Assembly (NCBI RefSeq): GCF_009760925.1
Contig: NZ_VRLV01000023.1
Location: forward strand, 62,001 to 126,000
Reading direction: 5' to 3'
Source of the DNA: Nonomuraea typhae
GTDB lineage: Bacteria > Actinomycetota > Actinomycetes > Streptosporangiales > Streptosporangiaceae
DNA length: 64,000 nt
Below the pieces are notes generated by a model that saw nothing but the letters and a program-made list of their open reading frames with translations, was not told the DNA's origin and searched no databases. A program made the position numbers and the translations under genes. Below, piece by piece: positions 18,104 through 27,093 of this stretch. Positions within the stretch are counted from its first letter, which is position 1; each line of letters opens with the position of its first letter.

Positions 18104-18119
18104 TGATTAATATTAACCA
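18104..18119. promoter_or_regulatory. Palindromic MarR-type operator candidate
   Basis: TGATTAATATTAACCA contains the perfect 10-bp palindrome TTAATATTAA (18107-18116) in an AT-rich island between MarR and the divergent small gene. MarR proteins typically bind such AT-rich palindromes near their own promoter. Confidence 0.6.
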
Positions 18120-18144
18120 AGCAACAATGGGGTAGGCTGGTGCC

Positions 18145-18630
18145 GTGGATGACGGACTCGCAGATCTGCTGCACCGCGTGGTCATGCTGCTGGGCGAGGC
18201 GGCCCGGCGGCGCGCCGATGACTCCGAGGCTCTGACCTACAGCCAGATACGGCTTCTGGGGACGTTGGAGGACATCGAGCCGGTCACGCAGCATCGGCTC
18301 GCGCAGGCGCTGTCGGTGTCCGACCCGGCCATCAGCCGGGCGCTACGGCCGCTCGAAGCGGATGGCCTGGTGCAGATCACCATCGACCCCGAACACGCGC
18401 GCAGGCGGCTGGTCCGCCTCACCGTGGAAGGCCGGAAAGCCTTCCACGCGGCCGGAAAGCCGCTCTACGACGAGCTACGCGCCGGGCTCGTCGCGGCCGG
18501 CTTCCCCTACGAACGCTACCTCGAGGACACCCTTCGGCTGGCCGAGCTCCTCGCATCCGACCGAGAACACCGCGACGAGCGGCGAAAGGGTCCTGACCGC
18601 GAGCGCACAACGGTGACCGGGCCGGGGTAA
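18145..18630 (+). CDS. MarR family transcriptional regulator
   Basis: 161 residues, GTG start (MDDGLADLLHRVV) with no clear ribosome-binding site, possibly leaderless. Winged HTH: TYSQIRLLGTLEDIEPVTQHRLAQ, then SVSDPAISRALRPLEADGLV and a wing with DPEHARRRLVRLT. The dimer helices flank it. A palindrome lies 26 bp upstream, so it probably regulates itself and the divergent genes (a frameshifted small gene and the TMEM175-like channel). Confidence 0.9.
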   Translation: MDDGLADLLHRVVMLLGEAARRRADDSEALTYSQIRLLGTLEDIEPVTQHRLAQALSVSDPAISRALRPLEADGLVQITIDPEHARRRLVRLTVEGRKAFHAAGKPLYDELRAGLVAAGFPYERYLEDTLRLAELLASDREHRDERRKGPDRERTTVTGPG

Positions 18631-18800
18631 TGCCTGGGCACGGGTGCACACCGGCGATCAGAACCCTCGGCATCAGCTCGACGCGCTACCTCACCGTCAC
18701 GAACCCCGCCGCCTATGGGCGATCGGGACAAGGATGTGTGCTGCACCCGCCGAAGGTGTACGGCCTTGCGAAGACCTGCGCAAGTCCTCGCCCTCCAGCG

Positions 18801-19154
18801 TCAGTATCCGCGCACCCACAACTCGTGGGTGCGCCATTCGCCGGGGCCGGCGACGGTGGTCCAGCAGGTGAAACCGCGCCATGCTCCGCCGTGGACACCG
18901 TCCCATCCCTCGGCAATGCATTGACCGCAGGAGTCGGTGCCGACGAACGCGCGGATGCGAACGAATCCGCTCCTCGGCGGCGTCGCCGTACAACCAAGGC
19001 GGTTGACGGTTACGGTGCTCGCGGGGCGAGACGATGAGTCCAGAGCTGATGCGTTTTCCCGCGCCTGCGCCGGCACCGCGGCGGCGCCCAGTCCGGCGAG
19101 CGTGAGCATGGCCATTGCCAGGATCCGGAAGCCGGCCAAGCGTGTTGTGCGCAT
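18801..19154 (-). CDS. Small secreted protein
   Basis: 117 residues from the ATG at 19154, which has a strong AGGGAGG site. A signal peptide (MRTTRLAGFRILAMAMLTLAG, ending VPAQA) is followed by an ~80-residue domain with four or five Cys (RLGCTAT, TDSCGQCIAEGWDG, GFTCWTT). The TDSCGQCIAEGWDG...W segment recalls the tail of the next secreted protein (GKACAEGWDL), hinting at a distant relationship. Function unknown. Confidence 0.72.
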   Translation of the reverse strand: MRTTRLAGFRILAMAMLTLAGLGAAAVPAQARENASALDSSSRPASTVTVNRLGCTATPPRSGFVRIRAFVGTDSCGQCIAEGWDGVHGGAWRGFTCWTTVAGPGEWRTHELWVRGY

Positions 19155-19178
19155 GGGTTCCTCCCTCACTGTGTGGGT

Positions 19179-19583
19179 TTAGCGAACGTCTTTGCAGGCC
19201 AGCCCGACCGACGCTCCCGTCGGCGGCTGCCGCAGGTCCCAGCCCTCCGCGCAGGCTTTGCCGGCGCCTCGTCCGAGCAGGGTGATGGACGGGTTGGGTT
19301 CAATGTCGGAGTAACGATTGACGCCGGGCCCCCAGATATGGACGTGGCCGAAGAATCCGTGTCCGCTGCCGGTGATGTAGTACTTGGAGGCATTACCCGT
19401 CAGCGTGACGCAGGTCTTGAAGTTGCATCCGTGAGCGTCCTTCAGGGCCGCCTTTTCATCGGCGACAACACGGATACACACCTCGCCGCCGCAGGTGTAT
19501 TCCGCGGCGGCGGCCGGCGGGCTGATCGGCGCCATCGTGGCGGCGGTGATCCCGCCCGCGAGTACCATTGCGGCTATGTTCAT
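19179..19583 (-). CDS. Small secreted protein
   Basis: 134 residues from the ATG at 19583, chosen for its AGGAGGGG site and signal peptide (MNIAAMVLAGGITAATMAP, ending AAAA). The mature part has about six Cys (YTCGGEVCIRV, DAHGCNFKTCVTL, GKACAEGWDL, GLACKDV) and an HGFFGHVHIWGPG stretch. Probably a disulfide-bonded extracellular beta protein. No family recognised. Tail shares an ACAEGWDL-like motif with the neighbouring secreted protein. Confidence 0.72.
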   Translation of the reverse strand: MNIAAMVLAGGITAATMAPISPPAAAAEYTCGGEVCIRVVADEKAALKDAHGCNFKTCVTLTGNASKYYITGSGHGFFGHVHIWGPGVNRYSDIEPNPSITLLGRGAGKACAEGWDLRQPPTGASVGLACKDVR

Positions 19584-19750
19584 CGCGTCCCCTCCTTGTG
19601 TCGCGGCCGCGCCGGCCGACTGAGACCAGCGCACCCCCTGTGTATCGGGCGCCGCATTCACCATGGATTCACAACGCATTCGACGCGATGTGTGTCCGTG
19701 ACCGACGCCCGGCCTGTAACGCTGAGGGACACCTTGCGCGGCCACGGGTC

Positions 19751-20491
19751 TTACTCTCGGAGCAGGCCGAGATGGATCCGGCGGAGTTCGGGGCCAGGCT
19801 CTACGCCGAGTTCGTCGGCCAGGCGCCGACGCAGGTGCGCGTAGCAGGCGAGTGCTTCGGCACGCCGGCCGTACTGGGCCAGCAGGAGGAGGAAGCGGGC
19901 CTGCAGCGGCTCGCGCAGCGGATGACGCTCCGCCAGCTCCGCCACACGCGCCATCATGTCCCAGGAATCTGCGGCACGGTCACCGGCCAAGGCGAGGTCG
20001 ATCCATCGCTCGACCGCGGCCAGGTATGCCTCATGCAAGTACGCCGCCACCGGCCCGCGCAGCCATGCAGAGGGGATCCCTTCCAGCGGCGGGCCGCGCC
20101 ATAACGCCAAAGCCGCCTCCAGCAGCGCCGACTCCCTCGACCTGTCCTGTGCGCTCGCCGCCGTGGCGAGCAACTGCCGGAACCGCATCGTGTCCACCCG
20201 GGCCAGATCGATGTCGAGCTGATAGCCGCCGGGCACGGTGCGGATAACCGCCGAACCGAGCACGCGGCGCAGCCTGGTGACATAGGTCTGCACATCGCGC
20301 CGCACGTTCACTGGGAGATCCTCCCCCCACAAAGCGCGGGCCAGCCGTTCCACCGGTACCGGCTCGCCCGGCCATACGGCCAGCGCGGCCAGCAGTGTGC
20401 GCTGCCGACCGGAGGTCACCTCGACCGCGGTGCTGTCCCGCCGCACCTGAAGCGGCCCCAGAATCGCGACGTGCACCTTTCCCCCGTGCAT
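19751..20491 (-). CDS. SARP family regulator (BTAD domain)
   Basis: 246 residues if it starts at the ATG at 20491 (MHGGKVHVAILGPLQV). An OmpR-type winged HTH (about 5-95: TSGRQRTLLAALAVWPGEPV, VERLARALWGEDLP, VQTYVTRLRRVLG) is followed by a bacterial transcriptional activator (BTAD) TPR domain (~100-246) ending ADELGVEPGPELRRIHLGLL. Short SARP architecture, no ATPase. No heptamer repeats were found beside it, so its target is open. It is one of four SARP-type regulators in the window. Confidence 0.9.
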   Translation of the reverse strand: MHGGKVHVAILGPLQVRRDSTAVEVTSGRQRTLLAALAVWPGEPVPVERLARALWGEDLPVNVRRDVQTYVTRLRRVLGSAVIRTVPGGYQLDIDLARVDTMRFRQLLATAASAQDRSRESALLEAALALWRGPPLEGIPSAWLRGPVAAYLHEAYLAAVERWIDLALAGDRAADSWDMMARVAELAERHPLREPLQARFLLLLAQYGRRAEALACYAHLRRRLADELGVEPGPELRRIHLGLLRE

Positions 20492-21014
20492 ACCGGCTAC
20501 GGTCCCGCACCAGCCCGGCCGGCACATCCGCCCACCGGCTAGCCGGCCTGTGGATCCCCTGGCGTACCCCAGCGTCTGCGAGCAAGGGAGCAGCGGGATT
20601 CCGCGGTAGTCGGTCATACGCCAGCCGGCTTACCGGAGCCAGATATCTCACCTGAAGCACTTACCGGTCCGGCCTGCCATGGAGATCGGCTGCCGGTCAA
20701 TGAAACCCGCGCTCCGCTTGGATCACTCGTTGGATGCGGGCGTGGGGGGTTGGCGCCGATGCCGGCCGCTCAATCGTCGCCGATGTTCCTGTCATGCGGC
20801 CCTCCTCGGCTGGCCCACGTTGAACGTTCGGCCTCCCATGCGGAGTTCCGGTGACGGAGTCGTCCCCATGACGCCTCGGTGCAGAGCCGGCCTGCAGGGC
20901 GCGCTCGGCTGGGGCTGGTGTCCTCCGCGATCGGTATCGGCCTGGCGTGTGGTTCGCTCGCCTCCTGCTGCTCCCGCCGACCTGGCTGACGGCCGGCCCG
21001 CCTTGGAAACAGGG
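20492..21014. other. Intergenic region, no gene seen
   Basis: About 520 bp between the SARP start and the 3' end of the AfsR-like gene. Frames here have no recognisable domain, start site or signal peptide. Nothing supportable seen. Confidence 0.5.
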
Positions 21015-23849
21015 CTAGGCGTTCAGCTTCGTCAGGAGGGCACGGACGTCGGCCGCCTCGGATAGCGAGAGCCGCTCGAAGATGGACAGGGCCTCCGCCA
21101 GGCAGGCTTGGGAGCGGCCCGGCTGCCCCAGGTCCCACAGCGCCTGACCCAGCACGGTCAGCGCCATGCCCTGCCCCCACTCGTCGCCCGACTCCACGAG
21201 CATCGTCAGCGCCTCTTCCGCGCGCTCCAGTGCCCGCTCGGCCATCCCCGCCGCCAGGTACGCCTCCCCCGCCCGGAAAAGCGCGCTTCCCTGCCAGCCG
21301 CGCATCTTCATCCGCGCATACTCGGTGACCGCCGTCTCCAGCTTGAGCACCGCCTCTTCCGGCCGCCCCGCCTCGCACAACACGATGCCGTACTGGTAGG
21401 TGGCGTCGGCGTCGTACTGTCCGTCCCTGAGGTCGAGCATGATCCGCTCAGCCTCGCCGGCGGCTTCGAGCGCCTCGTCGTGACGGCCCACGGCGGACAG
21501 AGCGCGGGCCAGATTGCCGAGCCCGGTGGCGAGGTAGGCCAGGTCGCCGATCGATCGCGAGGTCTCGACCGCCTGCAGGTAGCAGGCCACCGCGGTGGAC
21601 CTCTCACGTCGTTCATTCGCGCAAAGCGCCAACAGGTTGAGCGCTTTCGCGTAGGTTGCCAGGTCGCCGTGCTCGAAGCTGAGGTCGCGGCCGGCCATGC
21701 CGTCGGCCGCGGCGGCGTCATGGCGGTTCCGGTCCACCCGGGTGAGGCCGCGCGTGACCCGGGCGCGAGCGAGCTGAACCTGGTCGCCGCGTTCCTCTGC
21801 CGCGCCGACGAGCAGATCGCCGATCCGTTCGATGCGGGCTGAGTCGGAGTCGAAGCCGAGGATGTCGATGCCCATGTCGAGCAGGACCACGGCCTGGTGC
21901 AGGTCGCACCCGGGGGTGCGGGCGGCCTGCTCGATGCAGCCGAGCAGGCCCTGTTCTTCCTCGTTGATCCAGTCGATGGCGGCGGTGGCGTCGGCGAAGG
22001 GCATTCCCGCCGAACGGGCGGCCGCCAGTGCCGGACGCCGGTCGCCGGGAGTGATCAGTCCCATCGCCGCGCCCGTCGAGGCCAGGTAGAAGTCGAGCAG
22101 CCGGTCGAGGGCGGCCCGCCGTACCTCTGGATCGTCACAGCGGGAACGGGCGTAGATCTTCAGCAGGTCGTGGAAGCGGTAGCGGCCGGGCGAGGGTGAC
22201 TGGAGCATGCTGACGTCGACCAGCCCCTCGCAGATGTCCTCTGCGTCGTGCTCGGGCAGGTCGAGGAGCGCCGCGGCGGCCGCGAGCGGCAGATCCCCTC
22301 CATCCGGTACGGCCAGCAGCCGAAAGGCCCGCGCGTGGGTGTCGTCGAGCTGTTCGTATCCCAGTGTGAACGTGGCCTCGATCGCCAGGTCGCCCGCGCG
22401 CAGCTCGGCCAGCCTGCGCCGCTCGTCGGAGAGGCGGTCGCGCATGCCGGCCACGCTCCAGTTGGGCCGGGCGGCGAGTCTGGCGGCGGCGATCCTGATG
22501 GCCAGCGGCAGGAAGCCGCAGGCGGCGACCAGGTCCATGGCGGCGGGCCGCTCGGCCGCCACACGCGCTTCCCCGGCGATCCTGCCCAGCAGACGCAGCG
22601 CCTCGACGGGGCCGAGCACCTCCAGGTCCATCTGGCGGGCGCCGATGAGGTCGGTCAGCCTGGCCCGGCTGGTGACGATCACACCGCAGAGTGACGAGCC
22701 CGGCATCAGCGGCCGGACCTGTCCGGCGTCCGAGGCGTTGTCGAGCACGACCAGCACCCGCCGGTCGGCGAGCACTGAGCGGTAGAGCGCGGCCCGCTCG
22801 GCGAGGTCTTCCGGCGCCTCGTCCAGGCCGAGCGCGCGCAGGAACGAGCCGAGCACCGTTGCGGGTTCCAGCGGCTCGGCTCCCCATCCGCGCAGGTCCA
22901 CGAAGAGCTGCCCGTCGGGGTAGGAGCCGGCGAGCTGGTGGGCGACGTGCACGGCCAGCGTGGTCTTGCCGACGCCGCCTGCCCCGGCGACCGCCGTGAC
23001 GACCAGGGCGGAGGTCTCGCCGGAGCGCAGCGCGGTCACCATCTCCTCGATCTCGCGCTCGCGGCCGGTGAAGTCGGCCGAGTCGGCGGGTAGCTGCCGT
23101 GGCGCGTGCGTGACCGGCGCGTGGACGGAGCCGGGGCGGGCAGGGGCGCGGCCGAGCTCGGGGTCGGCGCTGATGATGCGCTGGTACAGCTCGGACAACT
23201 CCGGCGAGGGGTCCACGCCGAGTTCGCCGGCCAGCAGCCTGCGGGTGTCGGTGTAGACGCCGATCGCCTCGGCCTGCCGTCCGGCTCGATACAGCGCCAG
23301 CATGAGCAGGCCGCGCAGGCGCTCCCTGGTTGGATGTTCCGCGCACAGGGCGTTCAGCTCGCTGACGGCCTCGGCGTGCCTGCCTTCGTCGAGGTCGGCG
23401 TCGAGGCGGTGTTCGAGCGCGGCGAGCCGTTGCTCGCTCAGGCGGGCGCGCTGGGACTCGGCGAACAGTCCGGAGAGCCCTGCCAGCGGCTCGCCCTGCC
23501 ACAGGGCCAGCGCCTCGGCGTAGCGGCCTTCGCCGTACAACTCGTGAAGCTCGGCGAGGTCGCTCGCACCGGCCCGCAGCGCGTAGCCGTCGCCGATGGA
23601 CCGCAGCGCGTCCGTGCCGAGCACCGCGCGCAGCCGCGAGACGTAGGTGCGCAAGACCTGGGGCGCGGTACGCGGCCGCGTCTGGCCCCACACCGCGTCC
23701 ATGACCTGCTCGCCGCTCACGGCCCTGCCCCCTGCTAGGAGAAGTACGGCCAGCACCAGGCGCTGTTGCGGTGAGCCGAGCTCCAGTTCCTGCCCGCCGC
23801 GCCAGGCCCGCACGGGGCCGAGCAACGAAAAACGCAGGTCTTCGGCCAT
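21015..23849 (-). CDS. AfsR-like SARP-NB-ARC-TPR regulator (copy 1)
   Basis: 944 residues from the ATG at 23849, which has AAAAGG six nt upstream and aligns with the start of its paralogue at 52251. Order: OmpR-type HTH and BTAD (1-~245; FSLLGPVRAWRGG, GELGVDPSPELSELYQ), NB-ARC ATPase (~270-520; Walker A AGGVGKTTLAVHVAH, VLADRRVLVVLDNAS), winged helix region and C-terminal TPR repeats. AfsR-type proteins integrate signals for secondary metabolism and ATP binding tunes them. Very similar to the gene at 52251-55037. Confidence 0.93.
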   Translation of the reverse strand: MAEDLRFSLLGPVRAWRGGQELELGSPQQRLVLAVLLLAGGRAVSGEQVMDAVWGQTRPRTAPQVLRTYVSRLRAVLGTDALRSIGDGYALRAGASDLAELHELYGEGRYAEALALWQGEPLAGLSGLFAESQRARLSEQRLAALEHRLDADLDEGRHAEAVSELNALCAEHPTRERLRGLLMLALYRAGRQAEAIGVYTDTRRLLAGELGVDPSPELSELYQRIISADPELGRAPARPGSVHAPVTHAPRQLPADSADFTGREREIEEMVTALRSGETSALVVTAVAGAGGVGKTTLAVHVAHQLAGSYPDGQLFVDLRGWGAEPLEPATVLGSFLRALGLDEAPEDLAERAALYRSVLADRRVLVVLDNASDAGQVRPLMPGSSLCGVIVTSRARLTDLIGARQMDLEVLGPVEALRLLGRIAGEARVAAERPAAMDLVAACGFLPLAIRIAAARLAARPNWSVAGMRDRLSDERRRLAELRAGDLAIEATFTLGYEQLDDTHARAFRLLAVPDGGDLPLAAAAALLDLPEHDAEDICEGLVDVSMLQSPSPGRYRFHDLLKIYARSRCDDPEVRRAALDRLLDFYLASTGAAMGLITPGDRRPALAAARSAGMPFADATAAIDWINEEEQGLLGCIEQAARTPGCDLHQAVVLLDMGIDILGFDSDSARIERIGDLLVGAAEERGDQVQLARARVTRGLTRVDRNRHDAAAADGMAGRDLSFEHGDLATYAKALNLLALCANERRERSTAVACYLQAVETSRSIGDLAYLATGLGNLARALSAVGRHDEALEAAGEAERIMLDLRDGQYDADATYQYGIVLCEAGRPEEAVLKLETAVTEYARMKMRGWQGSALFRAGEAYLAAGMAERALERAEEALTMLVESGDEWGQGMALTVLGQALWDLGQPGRSQACLAEALSIFERLSLSEAADVRALLTKLNA

Positions 23850-24061
23850 GCCCATCCTTTTCCGGTCAATCCACAGCAGAGGCGATCACTCTACCCAGCT
23901 GAACAGCTCGGAAGAGTGATGAGCAGCGCGGCCAGCCGCTCGGATCGGCGGCGGGTAGCCCAGCATGAACGCCGACGACATGGGCGCCTCGGTGTGGCCG
24001 GAACCCTTCTCGTGCAGGAGCCGGTCGGCGAACTCGGTTTCGCGGGCCGCTTCTTGGCAAT

Positions 24062-24919
24062 CTATGGGGCGGTCAAGGCCGCTTCGATCTCCGCGCCGTT
24101 GCGCTCCAACCACGCCTCTCGCCGCTTGATCTGATCGCCGACGCCCTCCTGCCACATCCGCGCCCAGCCCCCGCCCTGCACCTCGGCGATCTGCTTCATC
24201 GAGAACCACGCCCGCCTTGACCGCAGCACGGCCACCTCGACGAGCCGGCAACGATCCGTATCCGACATCCCGTAGGCGTCGGCGAGGATCCGGCAGCGGC
24301 GCGGCGCATCGACGTCCCGCAGCAGCGGATCGGCGTCGACGGGATCACCCAGCGGAGCCCAATAGAGCATCGCGTTGCACACCTCGTCGACCCTGGAGAC
24401 CGGCTTGGCCATATCGAAGTCGATGAGCGCGGCCGCCTCGCCGTCCCGGAACACGATGTTGTCAGGCGTGAAGTCCATGTGCCCGACCAGCTCGGTCGGA
24501 TAGGACGGTGCGGGCGGCATGTCCGGCGGCTCGCCGAGCTCGCCGAGCCCCGCGAAAGGCCGGACCCCCTCGGGAAGGACGAAACCGGCGGCCGCGTCGT
24601 CGTAGGCCCGGACGAGGCGGCCGACCGAAGCCAGCCGCGCCTCCTCGGCGATCCACGCGGGCCTCGGCCGTCCGGCGACCTCGCCGGCGACGAACGTCAG
24701 CACTTCACGCCCGGCCGCGTCCATACCGAGGAACCTGGGGGCACCCGCGAACCCCACCTCCTCCAGGTGGCGAAGCAAGGCATGGACGAGCGGAGCGTTG
24801 AAGCCGACCGGACGTCGCACTGTGTCGCCGACGCGTACGACCCCCTCGGTGACGTCACCGCCGACCAGCGCGATCTCGGGCTGGGATTCAGCAGGTTCGA
24901 CGTAGGTGGCGGAGCTCAT
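24062..24919 (-). CDS. APH-type phosphotransferase
   Basis: 285 residues, ATG with GAGGGG upstream. Kinase-like fold of the aminoglycoside/choline phosphotransferase family: catalytic loop VGHMDFTPDNIVF (HxDxxxxN) and metal-binding IDFDMA downstream, about residues 145-170. The glycine-rich N-lobe is reduced to VRRPVGFNAPLVHALL. It could phosphorylate an antibiotic or a metabolite; the substrate is not predictable. Stands alone between an AfsR-like regulator and the PKS region. Confidence 0.88.
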   Translation of the reverse strand: MSSATYVEPAESQPEIALVGGDVTEGVVRVGDTVRRPVGFNAPLVHALLRHLEEVGFAGAPRFLGMDAAGREVLTFVAGEVAGRPRPAWIAEEARLASVGRLVRAYDDAAAGFVLPEGVRPFAGLGELGEPPDMPPAPSYPTELVGHMDFTPDNIVFRDGEAAALIDFDMAKPVSRVDEVCNAMLYWAPLGDPVDADPLLRDVDAPRRCRILADAYGMSDTDRCRLVEVAVLRSRRAWFSMKQIAEVQGGGWARMWQEGVGDQIKRREAWLERNGAEIEAALTAP

Positions 24920-25267
24920 GGTGATTACCCCTCATTCGTTTCGGCAGGTGGAGGTGCCGGCGTACACCCCGGATGTGCACCCTTGCTTGGACTCGTTGGG
25001 GGCGTGCCGTCCAGAGCCTCTGCTCGAACGGCTGCAAACGCCCAGGCGGGAATGCTCGTAGGCGAGGTCTGCCGGACCTGCCCTACCGTCCTCGGCACGT
25101 GACCCACCCTGTCAGGATGACGGCTCGTTGCCGAGCGCACACCAATTGAAGGGCTCACATGCCGTCGTAGCCGTATTCTGACGCGATACAGGGTGCGGCC
25201 ACGGCGACCACCGTGGCCGCTGTGACACCGATAAGAGTTCGCGAAACGAAGGCACATTACCAATAGG
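24920..25267. other. Intergenic region, no gene seen
   Basis: 348 bp between the APH gene start and the ferredoxin reductase 3' end. No frame gives a recognisable domain; no hairpin stood out. Confidence 0.45.
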
Positions 25268-26431
25268 TCAGCGCCCAGGTAGAGCTGCTCTCCTGAACTC
25301 TGGCTGACATTCGGTCAGCCGGACGTGCTCACCGATCAGCCGCTTCCCCTCGGCGAACTCCCGCGCCGCGTTGACCGTCTCGACGGCCCGCACGATCCTG
25401 TCGCGCAGATGGAGGACGGCAAGCGCGTCGCCGTCCGCGCGGGTGACGATCTGGGTGCCGCCGGGCAACCCCGCCGTCCGGACCTTGAGCTCGTGCTGGT
25501 CCGACCAGAACCAGGGCACCTCGCCGGGCCGCTCCGGCAGCCCGCACAGGTCGGCCGCCACGGCGCGGGCCTGTTCCAGGGCGCTGGGCACGCTCTCCAG
25601 CCGCAACGCCTCGCCGTACCCCGTCACCGGCCTGCGCGTCACGTCACCGAGCGCGTGCACGGCCGGATCGCCTGTACGGCCCCGCCGGTCGACGAGGATG
25701 CCGTCCTCGCACCCCAGCCCGGCGGCGGCCGCCAGCTCGGCGCGGGGCGCCACTCCGGCTGCCACGAGCACCGCGTCGCAGCGCACGGGAGGGCGCCCGG
25801 CCAGTTCCACCCGCCCGGGCGGCAGGCCGATCACGCGGGCGCCGGTGAGGACGGTGATGCCCGCGGCCACGTGCCGTACGCGCAGGTGCTCGGCCAGCGC
25901 CTCGCCGGCGACCCGGGGCAGCAACCGGCGCTCCGCCTCGATCACCGTGACGTGGCAGCCAAGCCCCTGCGCGCGGGCGGCGACCTCCAGGCCGAGGTAG
26001 CCGCCGCCCACGACGGCCAGCCGCAGGCCGGGCCGCAGCCGCTGGCCGAGGAGCCGGGCGTCGGCCAGGCTGCGCAGCTCCAGGACCTGGCCGAGTTCCT
26101 CGCCCGGGAGGCGGAGTCGCCGGGGCCGGGCGCCGGTGGCGAGGATCAGATTCCGGTACGGCAGGCGGGCGCCGCCGGCCAGCCGCAGCTCACGGCCAGA
26201 CCGGTCGATCCGCACGACTCGGGCACCGAGGACCACCTCGATGGCGTGCCGCCGGTAGAAGGCGTCGGGCCGGAGGGGCACGCACCGGCCGGTCTTGGAC
26301 AGGGGCGGGCGTTCGTAGGGCGGCTCCGCCTCCTCCCCCAGCAGCGTGATGGAGCCGTCGAAGCCCGCGGCGCGCAGCTCGGCGGCGACCGCCACCCCGG
26401 CATGTCCAGTTCCGATCACCACGACCGACAT
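25268..26431 (-). CDS. FAD-dependent ferredoxin/rubredoxin reductase
   Basis: 387 residues. N-terminal FAD Rossmann motif VVVIGTGHAGVAVAAEL, then PYERPPLSK typical of the rhodocoxin/putidaredoxin reductase family. A second NAD(P)H Rossmann fold follows (LAVVGGGYLGLEVA at about 140), then FAD-binding HALGDVT near 275. It would pass electrons from NAD(P)H to a 2Fe-2S ferredoxin; one is encoded at 27645-27974. Divergent from a TetR regulator with mirrored operators 2 bp from its ATG. No ribosome-binding site, so likely leaderless. Confidence 0.93.
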   Translation of the reverse strand: MSVVVIGTGHAGVAVAAELRAAGFDGSITLLGEEAEPPYERPPLSKTGRCVPLRPDAFYRRHAIEVVLGARVVRIDRSGRELRLAGGARLPYRNLILATGARPRRLRLPGEELGQVLELRSLADARLLGQRLRPGLRLAVVGGGYLGLEVAARAQGLGCHVTVIEAERRLLPRVAGEALAEHLRVRHVAAGITVLTGARVIGLPPGRVELAGRPPVRCDAVLVAAGVAPRAELAAAAGLGCEDGILVDRRGRTGDPAVHALGDVTRRPVTGYGEALRLESVPSALEQARAVAADLCGLPERPGEVPWFWSDQHELKVRTAGLPGGTQIVTRADGDALAVLHLRDRIVRAVETVNAAREFAEGKRLIGEHVRLTECQPEFRRAALPGR

Positions 26432-26433
26432 AT

Positions 26434-26503
26434 ACGAGACAGTATCGTATCGATACTGACTTTCAAGTCTGGAAATATGGCTATCGATACGGTACAGTCT
26501 CGT
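26434..26503. promoter_or_regulatory. Mirrored 22-bp operators between the reductase and TetR genes
   Basis: 26434-26455 equals the reverse complement of 26482-26503 at 20 of 22 positions. Both include a GTATCGATAC-like palindrome and end ACGAGAC toward the gene. Each copy lies 2-5 bp from the ATG of one divergent gene, so each promoter has its own copy. Presumably bound by the TetR protein; this is inference. Confidence 0.8.
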
Positions 26504-26508
26504 TCAGC

Positions 26509-27081
26509 ATGAACAGTACGCGAGGCGAGGCCCGGACGAGGGACATCCTGGAAGCGGTGCTCGAACTGCTCGACGAGGTGGGCTACGAGCACCTGACCAT
26601 CGACGCCCTCGCCGCCCGGATGGGCGCGAGCAAGATGACGATCTACCGGCGCTGGCGTGACAAGCGGGAGTTGGTCGCGCAGGCGCTCGCCTCACGCGCC
26701 GCCGACCACCCCGAGCTGCCCGCCGACGCTCCGAGCCTCCGCGACGACCTGCTGGCGCTGGTAAAGCTGGTCGCCGTGATCGTGTCGGCGGAAAGCGTGC
26801 GGGGCTTCGCCAGCCTGGTGGCCGCCGCCCAGCGCGACCCGGTCATCGCCGAGGCGATGCGGGGCGGGGCGCTGGCGCGCCGTCGTGCCGACTGCCGCGA
26901 CGTCATCCAGCGGGCGATCGGCCGCGGCGAGCTGCGCGATCCCGGCCTGGCCGCGGTGCTGTTCGAGCTGATCTTCGGCCACTACCTGGTCAAACACCTG
27001 ATCGAGGGCGACGCGGGCGACGATCATGAGCGGTTCGTCGACACGGTGCTGTTGCCCGTCCTGCTGTCCGGACGACCGTAG
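26509..27081 (+). CDS. TetR family regulator
   Basis: 190 residues. Helix-turn-helix at about 8-58 (TRDILEAVLELLDEVGYEHL, TIDALAARMGASKMTIYRRWRDKRELV) followed by a TetR_C-type ligand domain. Starts with no Shine-Dalgarno site right after an operator, so probably leaderless and self-regulated. Its stop lies 12 bp before the PNPOx-like gene, making a likely operon with that gene and the ferredoxin. Confidence 0.93.
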   Translation: MNSTRGEARTRDILEAVLELLDEVGYEHLTIDALAARMGASKMTIYRRWRDKRELVAQALASRAADHPELPADAPSLRDDLLALVKLVAVIVSAESVRGFASLVAAAQRDPVIAEAMRGGALARRRADCRDVIQRAIGRGELRDPGLAAVLFELIFGHYLVKHLIEGDAGDDHERFVDTVLLPVLLSGRP

Positions 27082-27093
27082 AGGAGGCCCGGG

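Noticed and set aside
24920-25267. Possible small gene on the minus strand
   Set aside because: The frame is Pro/Arg-rich with no domain, signal peptide or good start site.
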